Below the pieces are notes generated by a model that saw only the letters and a list, made by a program, of their open reading frames with translations, was not told the origin of the DNA and made no database searches. Shown one piece after another: positions 36,088 to 45,544 of a stretch of 64,000 nt of DNA (position 1 is the stretch's first letter; every line of letters begins with the position of its first letter). This DNA is from Psychrobacillus soli (lineage in GTDB: Bacteria > Bacillota > Bacilli > Bacillales_A > Planococcaceae): contig NZ_VDGG01000002.1 in assembly GCF_006861775.1 (NCBI RefSeq), positions 28,567 through 92,566 of the forward strand. The letters are read 5' to 3'. Position numbers and translations under genes: made by a program.

Positions 36088-36987
36088 CTATTCGGCTATC
36101 CATTTATTTTCATACCATTTCGGAATAAGTAACCGAAATTCGTCAAACTGATCTAATGTAAATCGAGTATAGCTTTGGAACTTCTCCATTTGATCAATTC
36201 CACCTTCATGCCCCCAAACTTCTGCAAATACAAGATGCATTGCCGCATACAATCGATGCATTTCCCAAAACGAATTTGGAATGGACTTCTCATCATGGTA
36301 ACCTTCCACAACACCACATGAATATGCTCGGCTAACTTGGACATTAAAATATTCCATTTTATAAAATTCATTGATTGGATCCGCGTATCTTATTTTTTGC
36401 ATATCGATTAAACCTGTAAAACGATCTTCATGAATTAATATATTACCAGGATGAAAATCAAAATGCTGAATACAGCTTGGCCGATTTTTTAATAAGTACA
36501 AATTATCTTGAATAAATGGCAAGATGCTCGCATAATTTGGATGCCTACGAACAATTTCTTCAAAACGAGGAGCTTGATTGTCAAATCTTGCTTTCCAAGT
36601 CTCCTCCCAACTTGGATAATCGTCCGGTGCCACTATGCTATGCATATTCTTAAGCGCATTTCCTACTTGAAGTCCTATTTCGTATTGAACTTTGGGAATT
36701 TTAATGGGTAGAGTAATATTTCCATTTTCACCAATCATATAGTCGAGAATCATATAAGTTCTATTTTCATATACACCTACATCGTACACATATGGAATAC
36801 GAGGATCCAAAGCATGTACTTCATTTGTAAGTTTTGCTTGCTCTACTAATTGACCAATCTCTGTTTTGGGAGACATACGTAGCAAATATGTATTGTCGAC
36901 ACACCATTTTTCATCGTCCGAAAATCCTTCTTCTATTAAATGAAGGGAAGTGCATTTATGTAGAAAAGGTATTTTAAGCTTGTCCAT
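36088..36987 (-). CDS. Aminoglycoside phosphotransferase-fold protein (substrate unknown)
   Basis: A 299-residue protein of the APH/choline kinase superfamily. The catalytic loop reads HFDFHPGNIL (about 176-185; usual form HGDLHPGN) and the metal-binding segment GLIDMQ (usual D-W/F-E). MILDYMIGE is the hinge. Many chromosomal Bacillus members phosphorylate metabolites rather than antibiotics, so a resistance role should not be assumed. AGGAGGAAT precedes the ATG. Confidence 0.8.
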   Translation of the reverse strand: MDKLKIPFLHKCTSLHLIEEGFSDDEKWCVDNTYLLRMSPKTEIGQLVEQAKLTNEVHALDPRIPYVYDVGVYENRTYMILDYMIGENGNITLPIKIPKVQYEIGLQVGNALKNMHSIVAPDDYPSWEETWKARFDNQAPRFEEIVRRHPNYASILPFIQDNLYLLKNRPSCIQHFDFHPGNILIHEDRFTGLIDMQKIRYADPINEFYKMEYFNVQVSRAYSCGVVEGYHDEKSIPNSFWEMHRLYAAMHLVFAEVWGHEGGIDQMEKFQSYTRFTLDQFDEFRLLIPKWYENKWIAE

Positions 36988-37068
36988 TTTATTCCTCCTT
37001 AAGTTGGAAAATTTTGAGCAACGAATTTCACCTTACAATATTTTCAGATATTTCGCAACCTGTTTTTC

Positions 37069-37125
37069 CATACAAAAAAGCCGCTCCGCTATTCGTCGAT
37101 GGAACAACAGATCGGCATTTTATTC
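37069..37125 (-). repeat. 57-bp repeat, copy 2; terminator-like
   Basis: Identical to 28825-28881 and at the same place behind the 124-residue gene. Confidence 0.75.
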
Positions 37126-37132
37126 TTCTATA

Positions 37133-37507
37133 CTAGTTTGCAGATCGTACGTTTATGAGTACATTAATAGCGAACATAATCACGCTAAAAACGACAAGCA
37201 CCCCACCAATTGCAGTAAATATAGTCGCTACTTCTGCCCCGTCCAGAATGAGTACTGTAAGTGCAATCATCATTAATGGGAGTCCGATATTAGCACTCCA
37301 AAAATGTAATTTTGCGTACATATTGCTACTCGTACTTGGAAATAAATGATAAACAAAACCGGCTAAAGCAAATGATGCCCATCCTAACAGATTAACGTGC
37401 ACATGCACACCTGTTAAAGCATAATCGTGCGCCATCGACATGTACAGACCTAACAGAACCCCAATGACAAAATAAACGACCGAAATCTTGATAAAGCGGA
37501 TAGCCAT
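37133..37507 (-). CDS. Small haem-copper oxidase subunit I-like membrane protein (copy 2)
   Basis: A 124-residue four-segment membrane protein nearly identical to the one at 28889 (differences mainly in the last third). GVHVHVNLLGWASFALAG carries the histidine-rich motif resembling haem-binding helices of oxidases. GGGGAAAGGTAGG precedes the ATG, a better ribosome site than in copy 1. Function unknown. Confidence 0.78.
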   Translation of the reverse strand: MAIRFIKISVVYFVIGVLLGLYMSMAHDYALTGVHVHVNLLGWASFALAGFVYHLFPSTSSNMYAKLHFWSANIGLPLMMIALTVLILDGAEVATIFTAIGGVLVVFSVIMFAINVLINVRSAN

Positions 37508-37911
37508 GCCTACCTTTCCCCTTTCTCATAATAGAATAATTAGTTCTCTATATTCTATTTGCGAAAGAAAAAGAGTATGCTTGTTTTGTAAAATAATGGG
37601 GTTGTCCATTAAAAAAATATTGCATTTTCTAGGGGAAGTGCGTCAAACGAAGTCGAGATAAATCCAGTAAATGGCTTAGGGCAACGAATCAATCATTGAA
37701 AGCAACCAATTTTATTGCGAAAGCAACCAATTTTATTGCGAAAGCAACCATTTCTCAAAGTAATAAGTTTAATTGAAGTGAGACAGCAATGATTGTTGCG
37801 CATTTCTTCTATAACTGTAACAAATAATTATAATTTCAAACACCTTCCGACATTATTAAAGGTAAATCACTTTCTTGCATAGAATATATACAAAAAGGAG
37901 TGCGAAATATA
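37508..37911. other. Intergenic stretch containing a 21-bp tandem repeat
   Basis: No gene is recognised. It holds the GAAAGCAACCAATT repeat (37698-37753) and a Shine-Dalgarno for the next gene at its right end. Confidence 0.5.
37698..37753. repeat. 21-bp tandem repeat, about 2.6 units
   Basis: GAAAGCAACCAATTTTATTGC occurs at 37698-37718 and 37719-37739, followed by a partial third unit. The same core (TTGGTTGCT in reverse sense) recurs every 21 bases at the right end of the window. Confidence 0.85.
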
Positions 37912-38127
37912 ATGAGTTATATGAGTATAGTTTTTGCAGGCATCTATTTGTTTCTTTTCTTATTTGTTTGCTATAAAATGTTTAAAACGAAGCGAGTCCC
38001 ACCGAATCGATACACTCCTTTTCATAAATTAATATCAGGTAATAATGCAGACATTAGACAAGAAAAAAAGGTTCAATATTCGAAACACGAAACGGAGTAT
38101 GAGGAAAAGAACCATATTAATGAATAA
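37912..38127 (+). CDS. Small membrane protein, DUF3951-like
   Basis: A 71-residue protein with one N-terminal membrane segment (about 4-24), a basic stop (KMFKTKRVPPNRYTPF) and a polar charged tail. The KxxPxxxYTPF pattern after a single helix resembles the DUF3951 family of Bacillus; assignment is tentative. AAAAAGGAG lies about 11 bases before ATG 37912; the upstream GTG at 37900 overlaps that site. Confidence 0.65.
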   Translation: MSYMSIVFAGIYLFLFLFVCYKMFKTKRVPPNRYTPFHKLISGNNADIRQEKKVQYSKHETEYEEKNHINE

Positions 38128-38137
38128 CTTCTTAACG

Positions 38138-39016
38138 CTAACTGTGCAGATAATAGATAAGTTCATGCATTTCGTGAAAGCCCGATGCTTTATACAAATG
38201 AATCGCTTTATCATTATCTTTAGCTACACTTAATATAATTTCTTCCATTTCAGAAAATGAAAAAAGATGTGCTAAAGCAGCTTGAATCAGCTTTGTACCA
38301 ATACCTTGTTTTTGGTGCTCACTCGATACAGCAATATATTCAATTGTACCTTCTTTATGCTCGGGTTTTGCTTCTACATAGACGTAACCTATGATCATTT
38401 CATCTTTATCGGTCATTACTAATAATTGATTGTACTCACTTAGTCGCTGGATAATTTCAGAAGCTGTATAGTATGTATTTGGAAAAGCTGTTTCATGGAG
38501 AGTAGTAAATGAATCACGATATTTAGTATTAAATGGCTTAATTTGATGTAGATCTACATTACCTAAATGGCTATGAACCGCTTTTAATACTAGATGATTG
38601 CCTTTATAGACAGCCTTTTTCTTAATCGCAAATTGTTGTGCGAATGTGTTTTCTTTATTGATAAAAAACGAGAACTCATGAATTTTGTTGTTAGACAATG
38701 CAATCACTTTGTCCCATAGCGCATCTGCAAGACCTGAATATTGACTTTTATTTCTAATAAAAGGCCCCCATACTTCAGCACTTTGATTTTCCACATCTAT
38801 ATCGAATCCTATAGCTCCTATAATTTCATCATTTTCATAAGCAACTGTAAAATATTTGGATATGTCTAAATCCGAGAAATGATGTACCAATGTATGATAA
38901 ATTTCACTTTTTAACTTACCACAATAACCTATATGGGTTTCGCTATTATTATTCATCTCTTCTAAAAACAGTGCTAACTTTTCTATATCCTTAGCTTCAC
39001 TTAAAATAATGCCCAT
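38138..39016 (-). CDS. Tandem GNAT-domain N-acetyltransferase
   Basis: A 292-residue protein with a degenerate N-terminal GNAT half and a C-terminal half carrying the acetyl-CoA motif SEHQKQGIGTKLIQAAL (about 237-253) and NDKAIHLYKASGF. Substrate unknown. GGAGGAGATGAAAG precedes the ATG. Convergent with the small gene before it. Confidence 0.85.
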   Translation of the reverse strand: MGIILSEAKDIEKLALFLEEMNNNSETHIGYCGKLKSEIYHTLVHHFSDLDISKYFTVAYENDEIIGAIGFDIDVENQSAEVWGPFIRNKSQYSGLADALWDKVIALSNNKIHEFSFFINKENTFAQQFAIKKKAVYKGNHLVLKAVHSHLGNVDLHQIKPFNTKYRDSFTTLHETAFPNTYYTASEIIQRLSEYNQLLVMTDKDEMIIGYVYVEAKPEHKEGTIEYIAVSSEHQKQGIGTKLIQAALAHLFSFSEMEEIILSVAKDNDKAIHLYKASGFHEMHELIYYLHS

Positions 39017-39181
39017 CTTTCATCTCCTCCATCAAGTACATATTCACGCTTTATGAATGCCACTAAACTATAAACCAATCCTTTTTACCTAAAACTATAC
39101 TACTTGTTTTGTAAGTAGAAATTAGCTAGCTAAGTGCATTATGATACAATCAAGATAAATACATGAACGAAGGAGAACAAT

Positions 39182-39472
39182 ATGTGCCGAAATATAAAAA
39201 CACTTTTTAACTTTGAACCAACTGCAACAGACGACGAGATTTATGCAGCTTCTCTCCAATATGTACGGAAGGTTTCGGGGTTTAATAAGCCTTCAAAAGT
39301 TAATGAAGAAAGTTTTCATAAAGCTGTGGAGGAAGTGTCTATTATTACTAGAAATTTGCTAAACTCATTACAGACTAGTGCAGAACCTCGTGATCGAGAA
39401 ATAGAAGCGGAACAAGCTCGAGCGAGAAATGCAAAGAGATTTGGAACTGGGCAAATTTCATCAATTAAGTAG
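39182..39472 (+). CDS. DUF2277 family protein
   Basis: A 96-residue protein starting MCRNIKTLFNFEP and carrying YVRKVSGFNKPSKVN, the defining segments of DUF2277, a widespread family without known function. A Shine-Dalgarno GAAGGAGAAC lies just before the ATG. Followed by a hairpin. Confidence 0.88.
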   Translation: MCRNIKTLFNFEPTATDDEIYAASLQYVRKVSGFNKPSKVNEESFHKAVEEVSIITRNLLNSLQTSAEPRDREIEAEQARARNAKRFGTGQISSIK

Positions 39473-39482
39473 GAATCAGATG

Positions 39483-39512
39483 GAGCTACTCGAAAGAAAG
39501 TAGCTCTATTTT
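39483..39512 (+). terminator. Intrinsic terminator of the DUF2277 gene
   Basis: GAGCTACT and AGTAGCTC form an 8-bp stem followed by TATTTTA. Confidence 0.65.
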
Positions 39513-39561
39513 AGATTAAAAGCAAGCCATTCAATTTAAAGATATGGCAATGTTTTCAGAT

Positions 39562-40536
39562 TCAGTTGTTTCTAACAGTACTACGTCTAATTAGACTTTC
39601 TCTTGCTTCAAAATATTCTTTATCAAGTTTTTTTATGAATTTTGCTACACTAGTAACCTCATTTATAGAACCAATGCCTTGACCGCTCCCCCAAATATCC
39701 TTCCATGCCTTTGCAGACGTTTCTCCAAAATTCATCTTGGATGGATCACTTTCCGGTAGATTATCAGGGTCTAATCCTGCTGCTTGAATGGATGGTTTTA
39801 GATAATTTCCATGAACTCCAGTGAAAAGACTGCTATACACAATATCATCAGACGTTGAGTCAACAATTGCTTGCTTATATTCTTCAGATGCACGGGCTTC
39901 ATCCGTTGCAATGAACGGTGAGCCAATATATGCAAAATCAGCTCCCATCGCTTGAGCAGAAAGGACAGCACTTCCCGTAGCAATCGATCCCGACAAAGCG
40001 AGCGGACCATCGAACCACTGGCGTATTTCTTGAATTAAAGCAAAAGGGCTCTTCACACCAGCATGACCGCCAGCTCCTGCTGCAACTGCAATTATGCCAT
40101 CTGCTCCTTTATCGATTGCCTTATGAGCAAAAGTATTATTAATTACGTCATGCAAAGCAATTCCTCCATAACTATGTGCAGCCTCAAATATTTCTTCACG
40201 TGCACCTAACGATGAAATAATGATGGGCACTTTATACTTCACACACAATTCCATATCGTGTTCTAATCGCTCATTTGACTTGTGAACGATTTGATTGATT
40301 GCAAAAGGAGCAGCTGGACGATCAGGATTTTTTGCGTTGTAAGCTACGAGCTCCTCAGTAATTTCTGCCAACCATTCATCAAGTAAGGAAGCAGGTCTCG
40401 CATTCAGTGCAGGCATTGATCCAACAATTCCTGCCTTACATTGCTCTATTACTAGCTTAGGATTACTAATAATAAATAACGGTGCTCCGATTACAGGGAG
40501 ACGTAGATTCTGAAGTACTGACGGAATTTTTGACAT
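39562..40536 (-). CDS. Nitronate monooxygenase (2-nitropropane dioxygenase family)
   Basis: A 324-residue FMN-dependent TIM barrel. LRLPVIGAPLFIISNPKLV at the start, ADGIIAVAAGAGGHAG (about 160-175, flavin and substrate region with the conserved His), LSGSIATGSAVLSAQAMGAD and AYIGSPFIATDEA are the family marks. It oxidises alkyl nitronates, protecting against propionate-3-nitronate-type toxins. ATG 40536 follows GGAGGAACAACC; the upstream ATG at 40551 overlaps the site. Confidence 0.88.
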   Translation of the reverse strand: MSKIPSVLQNLRLPVIGAPLFIISNPKLVIEQCKAGIVGSMPALNARPASLLDEWLAEITEELVAYNAKNPDRPAAPFAINQIVHKSNERLEHDMELCVKYKVPIIISSLGAREEIFEAAHSYGGIALHDVINNTFAHKAIDKGADGIIAVAAGAGGHAGVKSPFALIQEIRQWFDGPLALSGSIATGSAVLSAQAMGADFAYIGSPFIATDEARASEEYKQAIVDSTSDDIVYSSLFTGVHGNYLKPSIQAAGLDPDNLPESDPSKMNFGETSAKAWKDIWGSGQGIGSINEVTSVAKFIKKLDKEYFEARESLIRRSTVRNN

Positions 40537-40730
40537 TGGTTGTTCCTCCATTCAAATGATCGGTAAAGCCTTACTTAGAAAAAATAAACAAAGATATCGA
40601 ATTGTTTCATTAATATCTTACCATCCCTAGTTTAAATTTTCAGATTAATAGGAATATAGCATACTTAGGATGAATTGCATACAAGTAATTTATGTACGAA
40701 AGATTGAATCATTAGACGCTCCAAAACAGC

Positions 40731-40764
40731 AAAAAGGCCCTTTGACTTTATATCAAAGGACCAT
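40731..40764 (-). terminator. Terminator of the trp operon
   Basis: GGCCCTTTGA (40736-40745) pairs with TCAAAGGACC (40753-40762), one G-T pair; on the minus strand it is followed by TTTTTGC. Confidence 0.85.
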
Positions 40765-40768
40765 TTCT

Positions 40769-41548
40769 TTAGTTTAATACTCTCTTCTTAGCAGCAACAA
40801 CTAGCTCACGTATTTTCTCCAACTCTTTCTGATGAAAAGCCTCGACTATCGAACTCCCAACAATAACGCCATCTGCCAAAGAACCAATCGATTTTACTTG
40901 TTCCGGAGTCGAAATACCAAACCCAGCAAGAACCGGAACCGGACTTAACTCTTTCAATTGCTTTAAATGCTTTTCTAATTGCTCATCAAATCCATCTCTT
41001 ACTCCCGTAATCCCATTAACAGTGACCGCATAGATAAAACCTTCACCAGCAGTCACAATCTTGTCAATACGGTCAGGTGGGCTAGTTAGCGAAACAAGTG
41101 GAATAAGTGCCACATCTGTTTCTAGAAATGCACTTTTTAGCATGTCACTTTCTTCTAGAGGTACATCTGGTACGATCAAACCGTACACGCCACTGTTCGT
41201 ACAAGCTTGTGCAAATGCATCGATACCATAACTCAATATAGGATTGATATATGACATTATTATTAGAGGAATAGTAACTTCAGCTCGAATCTCTCTTAAC
41301 TCATCTAAAATAGTTCGCAATGTGACACCATTTTGAAGCGCACGTTCCCCGGCTCGTTGAATTGTCGGACCATCTGCTACAGGATCGGAGAACGGGATAC
41401 CAACCTCAATCGCAGTAGCTCCTGCTTCTTGAAGAAATAGAATTTGCTCTGTTAACGAACCATCCCCGCCCATAATATAGGGGATAAATGCTTTCTCTCC
41501 TTTGTTCAATTGCGTTTGAATTGAGTTAGTTAAAGTTGTTTTAGTCAT
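40769..41548 (-). CDS. trpA: Tryptophan synthase alpha chain
   Basis: A 259-residue TIM barrel that cleaves indole-3-glycerol phosphate to indole and glyceraldehyde 3-phosphate, passing indole to TrpB. The catalytic glutamate lies in [19 protein letters not shown] and the catalytic aspartate in [12 protein letters not shown]. The ATG at 41548 follows GGAGGTGCTCAAA and overlaps the end of trpB by 8 bases, giving coupled translation. Last gene of the operon. Confidence 0.95.
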   Translation of the reverse strand: MTKTTLTNSIQTQLNKGEKAFIPYIMGGDGSLTEQILFLQEAGATAIEVGIPFSDPVADGPTIQRAGERALQNGVTLRTILDELREIRAEVTIPLIIMSYINPILSYGIDAFAQACTNSGVYGLIVPDVPLEESDMLKSAFLETDVALIPLVSLTSPPDRIDKIVTAGEGFIYAVTVNGITGVRDGFDEQLEKHLKQLKELSPVPVLAGFGISTPEQVKSIGSLADGVIVGSSIVEAFHQKELEKIRELVVAAKKRVLN

Positions 41549-42734
41549 TTTGAGCACCTCCAAGCGCCTCACGGACAGTATGCACATCTTTATCGCCACG
41601 ACCTGATAAACAAACGACTACAATTTCGTCTTCACGCATAGTTTTGGCTAAAGCTGCTGCATAGTGAATAGCATGAGCACTTTCTAAAGCTGGAATAATT
41701 CCTTCTGTTTTTGCAAGTAATTGTAATCCTTCTAGTGCCTCGGTATCCGTTACTGAAGTAAACGTTGCTCGCCCTATATCATGTAAGTAAGAATGTTCCG
41801 GTCCAACAGCTGGGTAATCAAGTCCAGCAGAAATCGAATGCGCTTCTTGAATCAGCCCATCGTCATCTTGAAGTACATACATATACGCCCCATGTAGTAC
41901 TCCTTCTTTTCCGCCAGCAATTGCTGCGGCATGTTTACCTGTTTCAATTCCACTTCCTGCAGCTTCCACACCATACAATGCAACTTTCTCATCATCAATG
42001 AAAGGATGGAACATACCAATTGAATTACTACCGCCTCCAACGCAAGCTACAACTGCATCAGGTAAACGTCCTTCTTTTTCTACTATTTGTCTTCTTGTTT
42101 CCACACCAATTACTCTTTGGAAGTCACGCACAATTCTTGGAAATGGATGTGGTCCAAGCGCAGACCCAAGAATATAATGCGTATCTTCCACATTCGAAAC
42201 CCAATAGCGGAGTGCTTCATTGACAGCATCTTTGAGCGTTCCAGAACCTTGATCGACCGATACGACTTTTGCACCAAGTAACTCCATTCGGAATACGTTT
42301 AACTCCTGTCTACGAACATCTTCTTTCCCCATAAACACAACACATTCCATATCAAATAATGCACAAACAGTTGCAGTAGCCACCCCGTGTTGTCCTGCCC
42401 CAGTTTCAGCTACTATTTTCTTTTTCCCCATCCGCTTTGCAAGTAATGCCTGCCCAATGGTGTTATTAATTTTGTGCGCTCCAGTATGGTTCAAATCTTC
42501 TCGCTTCAAATAAATTTTTGCTCCTCCAATTTGACGAGTCAAACGTTCTGCAAAATAAAGTGGATTTTCTCTACCAACATAATCCTTTAAGTAATAATTA
42601 ACTTCCTCTATAAAAGTAGGATCCATTCTAGCATTCTCATAAGCTGTTTCTAACTCTATCAGTGCCGTCATTAATGTTTCTGGCACGAATTGTCCTCCGA
42701 ATCGACCATATCTACCTGCTTTTGTTTGTACCAT
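41541..42734 (-). CDS. trpB: Tryptophan synthase beta chain
   Basis: A 397-residue PLP enzyme joining indole and serine to make tryptophan. The PLP lysine is in [13 protein letters not shown] (about 87-99), the phosphate-binding loop is [10 protein letters not shown], and [16 protein letters not shown] opens the protein. ATG 42734 follows GGAGAGATGAGCAA; an in-frame ATG at 42764 lies in trpF. It is 4 bases after trpF. Confidence 0.96.
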   Translation of the reverse strand: MVQTKAGRYGRFGGQFVPETLMTALIELETAYENARMDPTFIEEVNYYLKDYVGRENPLYFAERLTRQIGGAKIYLKREDLNHTGAHKINNTIGQALLAKRMGKKKIVAETGAGQHGVATATVCALFDMECVVFMGKEDVRRQELNVFRMELLGAKVVSVDQGSGTLKDAVNEALRYWVSNVEDTHYILGSALGPHPFPRIVRDFQRVIGVETRRQIVEKEGRLPDAVVACVGGGSNSIGMFHPFIDDEKVALYGVEAAGSGIETGKHAAAIAGGKEGVLHGAYMYVLQDDDGLIQEAHSISAGLDYPAVGPEHSYLHDIGRATFTSVTDTEALEGLQLLAKTEGIIPALESAHAIHYAAALAKTMREDEIVVVCLSGRGDKDVHTVREALGGAQND

Positions 42735-42738
42735 TTGC

Positions 42739-43341
42739 TCATCTCTCCTCTTCTTTTGCCGCATGTATAAACGTACGAATCAATTCGTCATCTTTTACGC
42801 CATTTCGTTCGACTCCACTAGAAACATCTACCATATAGGGCTTCACTCGCCCAATAGCTTCCGCTACATTTGTTGGATTTAGCCCACCTGCTAAAATAAC
42901 TTTTTCTTGCTCTACTTCATGTCCTTTCATTAGTTGCCAATCAAATGTAATGCCACTGCCAGCTTGAGGTGCGTCAAATAAGTAAAAGTCTGTATGATAT
43001 AGCTTTGCGCTTTCGACATCTTCTTCACTTCTAATAGACAGCGCTTTAATCGAAGGGTAATTCGTTGATTGTACAAAATCCGGACTTTCATTCCCGTGGT
43101 ATTGAATAAAATCTAACGGTACTTCACGGTAAGCTTTTTCGAGTTCCTCTTGCGTTGGATTGACAAAGACCCCAACTTTTAACACGGAAGATGGAATATC
43201 TTTCGCTAGTTCATGAGCTACTTCCACGGTGATTTGCCGTTTACTTCGTGCAAAAACAAAACCAATTGCATCAGCTCCCGCTTCCACAGCTGCTGCGACA
43301 TGCTCTTTTTCCATTAATCCACAAATTTTCACTTTCGTCAT
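42739..43341 (-). CDS. trpF: Phosphoribosylanthranilate isomerase
   Basis: A 200-residue TIM barrel. VKICGL holds the catalytic cysteine, [11 protein letters not shown] the phosphate-site region, and [15 protein letters not shown] the catalytic aspartate. It converts PRA to CdRP. Its start overlaps the trpC stop by 4 bases (ATGA). Confidence 0.95.
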   Translation of the reverse strand: MTKVKICGLMEKEHVAAAVEAGADAIGFVFARSKRQITVEVAHELAKDIPSSVLKVGVFVNPTQEELEKAYREVPLDFIQYHGNESPDFVQSTNYPSIKALSIRSEEDVESAKLYHTDFYLFDAPQAGSGITFDWQLMKGHEVEQEKVILAGGLNPTNVAEAIGRVKPYMVDVSSGVERNGVKDDELIRTFIHAAKEEER

Positions 43342-44129
43342 TTGGTGATCCCTCCAAGCTCCACTTGCAACGCTTGAAGTGCATTTCCTACATTCCCGCT
43401 TCGCATAAGTGATTCTCCAACTAGTACCCCTCTAGCTCCAACTCTTGCAACTCGCTCTGCGTCTTCCGTCTTCCAAATACCACTTTCGCTAATGAGTACA
43501 CGCTCTTCATGAAACGGAAAAATGGCTGCAATTTCTTCGGTACGTTTTAAATCAACATCAAATGTACGTAAGTCTCGGTTATTTACGCCGATAAGTTTAG
43601 CTCCTACTTTTAAAGCACTTTCTAATTCATTTGCGTCATGAACTTCTACTAATACTTCTAAGCCCGCATCGAAGGCATACGCATAAAGATCTTTCAGTTC
43701 TTCTTTACTTAGTGCTGCAACAATCAAAAGAATGACAGACGCTCCTGCATGTTTGGCTTGATCAATTTGCACCGGATGAATAATAAAATCTTTACATAGT
43801 AAAGGAATTGGTACTGCATCTGCTACGGAAGCTAAATCTTCGAAAGATCCTTTGAAAAAGGGAGTATCCGTCAAAACAGAAATACATGCAGCCCCTGCCT
43901 CATAATAGGAGATTGCTTGTTCCACTGGATTGACGCTTTCTGCGATTAATCCTTTCGACGGGGAAGCTCGCTTTATCTCCGAAATGATTTGCAATTGTTC
44001 ACTTTTATATAAGTGGTCAAATAAAGAAGGACGTGTTACTCTTTCTTCTAATATTGAGCTATCTTGTGTTAGCATAATTTCAATTTGCTTCTTTTTCTCT
44101 GCAAGAATCTTATCTAAAATAGTAGCCAT
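43338..44129 (-). CDS. trpC: Indole-3-glycerol phosphate synthase
   Basis: A 263-residue TIM barrel. The signature IISEIKRASPSKG lies at about 48-60, the catalytic lysine in LLCKDFIIHPVQI, and LISESGIW closes the active site. It cyclises CdRP to indole-3-glycerol phosphate. Start ATG shares one base with the trpD stop. Confidence 0.95.
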   Translation of the reverse strand: MATILDKILAEKKKQIEIMLTQDSSILEERVTRPSLFDHLYKSEQLQIISEIKRASPSKGLIAESVNPVEQAISYYEAGAACISVLTDTPFFKGSFEDLASVADAVPIPLLCKDFIIHPVQIDQAKHAGASVILLIVAALSKEELKDLYAYAFDAGLEVLVEVHDANELESALKVGAKLIGVNNRDLRTFDVDLKRTEEIAAIFPFHEERVLISESGIWKTEDAERVARVGARGVLVGESLMRSGNVGNALQALQVELGGITK

Positions 44130-45157
44130 TACATTACCTCCTGTTTGCGCACATTGTTACTGAATGCGATCACCGCTTCTAATTTTGCGAGCGCCCTACC
44201 GGACAAAATACTATCTGTTGCTAGTTTGACACCTTCTTGAATACTCCCTACCATTCCTTTTGCATAAAAACCAACACCTGCATTAAAAATGACTGTGTCA
44301 AAATATGGGCTACGTTCCCCTTTTAACACCGCTCGCATAATATCTGCATTCTCTCGAGCATTTCCTCCTCTAATCGCAGAAATTGGTGCACTTGCAAGCC
44401 CAACATCTTCAGCCGTTAATGTAAAAGGAATTAAATCTCCTTTATCTACTAATACAAAAGAATTTTTACCAGCTAGAGATGCTTCATCCATTCCACCTGC
44501 TCCGCATACAACAATTGCACGCTTTCTTCCTAGCATCTGTAATACAGTTGCATATTCCATCGTAAAATCAGGTCTATTTATACCTGTGTATTGACTCGTT
44601 AGTCGAACTGGATTCGTTAAAGGACCAATTAGATTGAAGATTGTTGGTTTACCAATTTGCTGTCGTACTTGCCCAATACGTTTTAATCGCGGGTGAACGC
44701 TTGGAGCATAAAGAAAAGTAAGCCCTTCTCTTGCTAGTAATTGCATTGCTTCATCTGCATCGATCGTCGAATCGATCCCAAGCGCTTCTAACACATCCGA
44801 ACTACCAGCCGCACTTGAAATTTTCCGATTCCCGTGTTTTGCAATAGTTGCACCACCACCAGCTAAAACAAAAGCGGATGTTGTACTAATGTTGAAACTA
44901 TTTAACCCATCTCCACCTGTACCACAGTTATCCATATAATTTCCTGCTGGTTCATTTAGTTTTAAGGCAAACGACTTCATAACAGTCGCTAGTGCGGCCA
45001 CTTCGTTTGCTGTTTCTCCTTTTTTAGAAAGTGCGATTAAAAACGTTTCTATTTGTTGCAATTCCGTCGTTTCGTCAAACATCTTTTGAGAAGCACTCAC
45101 CATCTCCGCATACTGTAAATGCTCTTTCTTCTCTACTTTTTCAATAAAATCTCTCAT
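44129..45157 (-). CDS. trpD: Anthranilate phosphoribosyltransferase
   Basis: A 342-residue enzyme joining anthranilate to PRPP. The PRPP loop is NCGTGGDGLNSFNIST (about 76-91), followed by AKHGNRKISSAAGSSDVLE. ATG 45157 follows AGAGGAGAGAGCTG; the upstream ATG at 45211 lies in the T-box terminator. It is the first gene of the operon: trpE, which should precede it, is absent, as is trpG. Confidence 0.95.
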   Translation of the reverse strand: MRDFIEKVEKKEHLQYAEMVSASQKMFDETTELQQIETFLIALSKKGETANEVAALATVMKSFALKLNEPAGNYMDNCGTGGDGLNSFNISTTSAFVLAGGGATIAKHGNRKISSAAGSSDVLEALGIDSTIDADEAMQLLAREGLTFLYAPSVHPRLKRIGQVRQQIGKPTIFNLIGPLTNPVRLTSQYTGINRPDFTMEYATVLQMLGRKRAIVVCGAGGMDEASLAGKNSFVLVDKGDLIPFTLTAEDVGLASAPISAIRGGNARENADIMRAVLKGERSPYFDTVIFNAGVGFYAKGMVGSIQEGVKLATDSILSGRALAKLEAVIAFSNNVRKQEVM

Positions 45158-45193
45158 CTCAGCTCTCTCCTCTGCTCTGCTATTTCTAAAAAC

Positions 45194-45434
45194 AAAAAAA
45201 GCCCTCTTCAAAGGTATTCAAAAGAATCCCTTTGAAGAGGACGGTGTTGACCGCGTTGCCACCTCTTGTTGAAGCGTTTCCACTCCCACTTTAACTCCTG
45301 TAACGTAGGAAACACGTCTACCTCTAAAACGTTTGTTCGTTCTCGAAGTAGCTCTCATAAGCCCATTCACACTCGCTACAAATCAGTTCTCACCAACCAC
45401 TGACTCTCTAAATTGCTCACAAGTGCTACTCTTC
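45194..45434 (-). ncRNA. Tryptophan-specific T-box leader of trpDCFBA
   Basis: On the minus strand the leader shows Stem I (base GAAGAGTAGC at 45425-45434 pairing with GCTACTTC at 45345-45352), the AGAGAG and GGTTGGTGAGAACTGA internal motifs, the T-box GAGGTGGCAACGCGG (45251-45265), and a terminator CCTCTTCAAAGG/CCTTTGAAGAGG followed by seven T (45194-45240). The specifier is most likely UGG at 45363-45365, in GAATGGGC just before the closing arm. Uncharged tRNA-Trp would pair there and favour antitermination. Confidence 0.92.
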
Positions 45435-45449
45435 TTATTCAAATAATTT

Positions 45450-45487
45450 CTCCGCTATACTCATCTAATCTCGGCTCATCTGTTCTA
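45450..45487 (-). promoter_or_regulatory. TRAP-type binding site: eight NAG triplets at 5-nt spacing
   Basis: Reading the RNA sense (minus strand) from 45487 to 45450, triplets TAG, CAG, GAG, GAG, TAG, GAG, TAG, GAG occur at exact 5-base intervals, each separated by two bases. TRAP binds (G/U)AG repeats with 2-3 base spacers wrapped round the protein ring, and known targets have 8-11 of them. Seven of the eight fit (one is CAG). It lies between the promoter and the T-box Stem I. Confidence 0.75.
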
Positions 45488-45492
45488 TGGGC

Positions 45493-45510
45493 GATGTCGC
45501 TCTCGACATC
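45493..45510 (-). promoter_or_regulatory. 5' stem-loop ahead of the TRAP-type site
   Basis: GATGTCG and CGACATC form a perfect 7-bp stem with an AGAG loop, 5 bases before the first triplet. The B. subtilis trp leader has a 5' stem-loop at the same place that helps TRAP bind. Confidence 0.65.
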
Positions 45511-45544
45511 TTCTACCCGTATCCGAACATTTAAGTTACTGTCT

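Noticed and set aside
36088..36987. Aminoglycoside resistance gene
   Set aside because: Only the kinase fold is seen; chromosomal relatives act on many substrates, so resistance cannot be claimed.
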